DNA from: WFZT01 sp964398355
Lineage (GTDB): Bacteria; Hydrothermota; Hydrothermia; B15-G9; WFZT01
NCBI GenBank assembly: GCA_964398355.1
Contig: CAYNMM010000022.1
Span: 1-6,640, forward strand
DNA length: 6,640 nt
Direction: 5' to 3'
In this document: positions 6,417 to 6,640 of the stretch, one piece after another
Numbering within the stretch: the first letter of the stretch is position 1
How the letters are laid out: each line of letters starts with the position of its first letter
Made by a program: the position numbers and the translations under genes
Notes under the pieces: model-generated
What the model was told of the DNA's origin: nothing
Database searches by the model: none
Seen by the model: only the letters and a program-made list of their open reading frames with translations

Positions 6417-6492
6417 TGGAGCCCACGACCGGACTCGAACCGGTGACCTCGTCCTTACCAAGGACGTGCTCTGCCGCCTGAGCTACGTGGGC
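6417..6492 (-). tRNA. tRNA-Thr (anticodon GGT)
   Basis: A full cloverleaf can be drawn: acceptor GCCCACG/CGTGGGC, D-arm GCTC/GAGC, anticodon stem CGTCC/GGACG with loop TTGGTAA (anticodon at 6459-6457), T-arm ACCGG-TTCGAGT-CCGGT, discriminator U, and an encoded CCA at 6419-6417. It is 76 nt long. It reads ACC/ACU codons and has A37, the position that takes t6A, the product of the Sua5-type pathway encoded two genes downstream. Confidence 0.97.
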
Positions 6493-6505
6493 CTAAATTA
6501 AAAAG

Positions 6506-6578
6506 AGCGGGAGACGGGATTCGAACCCGCGACACCCAGCTTGGAAGGCTGGAACTCTACCAGCTGAGTTACTCCCGC
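6506..6578 (-). tRNA. tRNA-Gly (anticodon TCC)
   Basis: A full cloverleaf can be drawn: acceptor GCGGGAG/CTCCCGC, D-arm ACTC/GAGT, anticodon stem CCAGC/GCTGG with loop CTTCCAA (anticodon at 6545-6543), T-arm GCGGG-TTCGAAT-CCCGT, and discriminator U as usual for glycine. It is 73 nt without CCA. The CCA is not encoded: the flank reads CTTTTT. It lies 13 bases upstream of tRNA-Thr and 9 bases downstream of tRNA-Tyr, so the three are surely one transcript. Confidence 0.97.
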
Positions 6579-6587
6579 CCTTTTAAA

Positions 6588-6640
6588 TGGTGGAGGGGGG
6601 AGGATTCGAACCCCCGAAGGCTGAGCCACCGGGTTTACAG
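6588..6640 (-). tRNA. tRNA-Tyr (anticodon GTA), 3' part, cut by window edge
   Basis: The window holds the anticodon loop CTGTAAA (anticodon GTA at 6638-6636), the 3' half of the anticodon stem, a long class-II variable arm with GGC/GCC pairing, the T-arm GGGGG-TTCGAAT-CCTCC, the acceptor 3' strand CCCCTCC, discriminator A and an encoded CCA (6590-6588). A long variable arm with a GTA anticodon is diagnostic of bacterial tRNA-Tyr. The 5' half lies beyond the right edge. Confidence 0.95.

Overview
The window is a compact stretch of a bacterial chromosome (AT-leaning, almost no intergenic space) with every supported gene on the minus strand, so it is read right to left. A lipobox protein that looks like a small outer-membrane barrel points to a diderm bacterium. 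The mix of a fused Sua5/phosphatase gene, a split acyl-CoA carboxylase subunit and two orphan proteins suggests a poorly sampled lineage, but I cannot name the phylum from this sequence.

Right block (6640 to 3623): a tRNA cluster in transcription order Tyr(GTA), Gly(TCC), Thr(GGT), with tRNA-Tyr cut by the window edge. Ten bases after the CCA of tRNA-Thr starts a lipoprotein gene of unknown function. Seven bases after that gene comes a two-domain protein: an N-terminal Sua5/TsaC/YwlC domain (threonylcarbamoyl-AMP synthase, for t6A37 of tRNA) fused to a YwlE-like low-molecular-weight phosphatase. It overlaps by 4 bp the gene for RlmN, the radical-SAM adenine C2 methyltransferase of 23S rRNA and tRNA. 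The tRNA order matches the well-known tyr-gly-thr-tuf arrangement of other bacteria, but tuf is not here.

Middle gap (3622 to 3476, 147 bp): the only non-coding stretch of note. It holds a strong sigma70-like promoter and a perfect 5+5 bp dyad just upstream of it. The promoter sits so close to the next ATG that the mRNA would be nearly leaderless.

Left block (3475 to 1): a tightly coupled operon of a LiuC-type methylglutaconyl-CoA hydratase, a biotin carboxylase subunit, a biotinyl carrier subunit, an orphan two-helix membrane protein started by TTG, and the first 59 codons of mutS, which run off the left edge. The two carboxylase genes look like one methylcrotonyl-CoA-carboxylase-type alpha chain split inside its BT domain. 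With the hydratase they suggest leucine/isovalerate breakdown. No carboxyltransferase (beta) subunit is in view.
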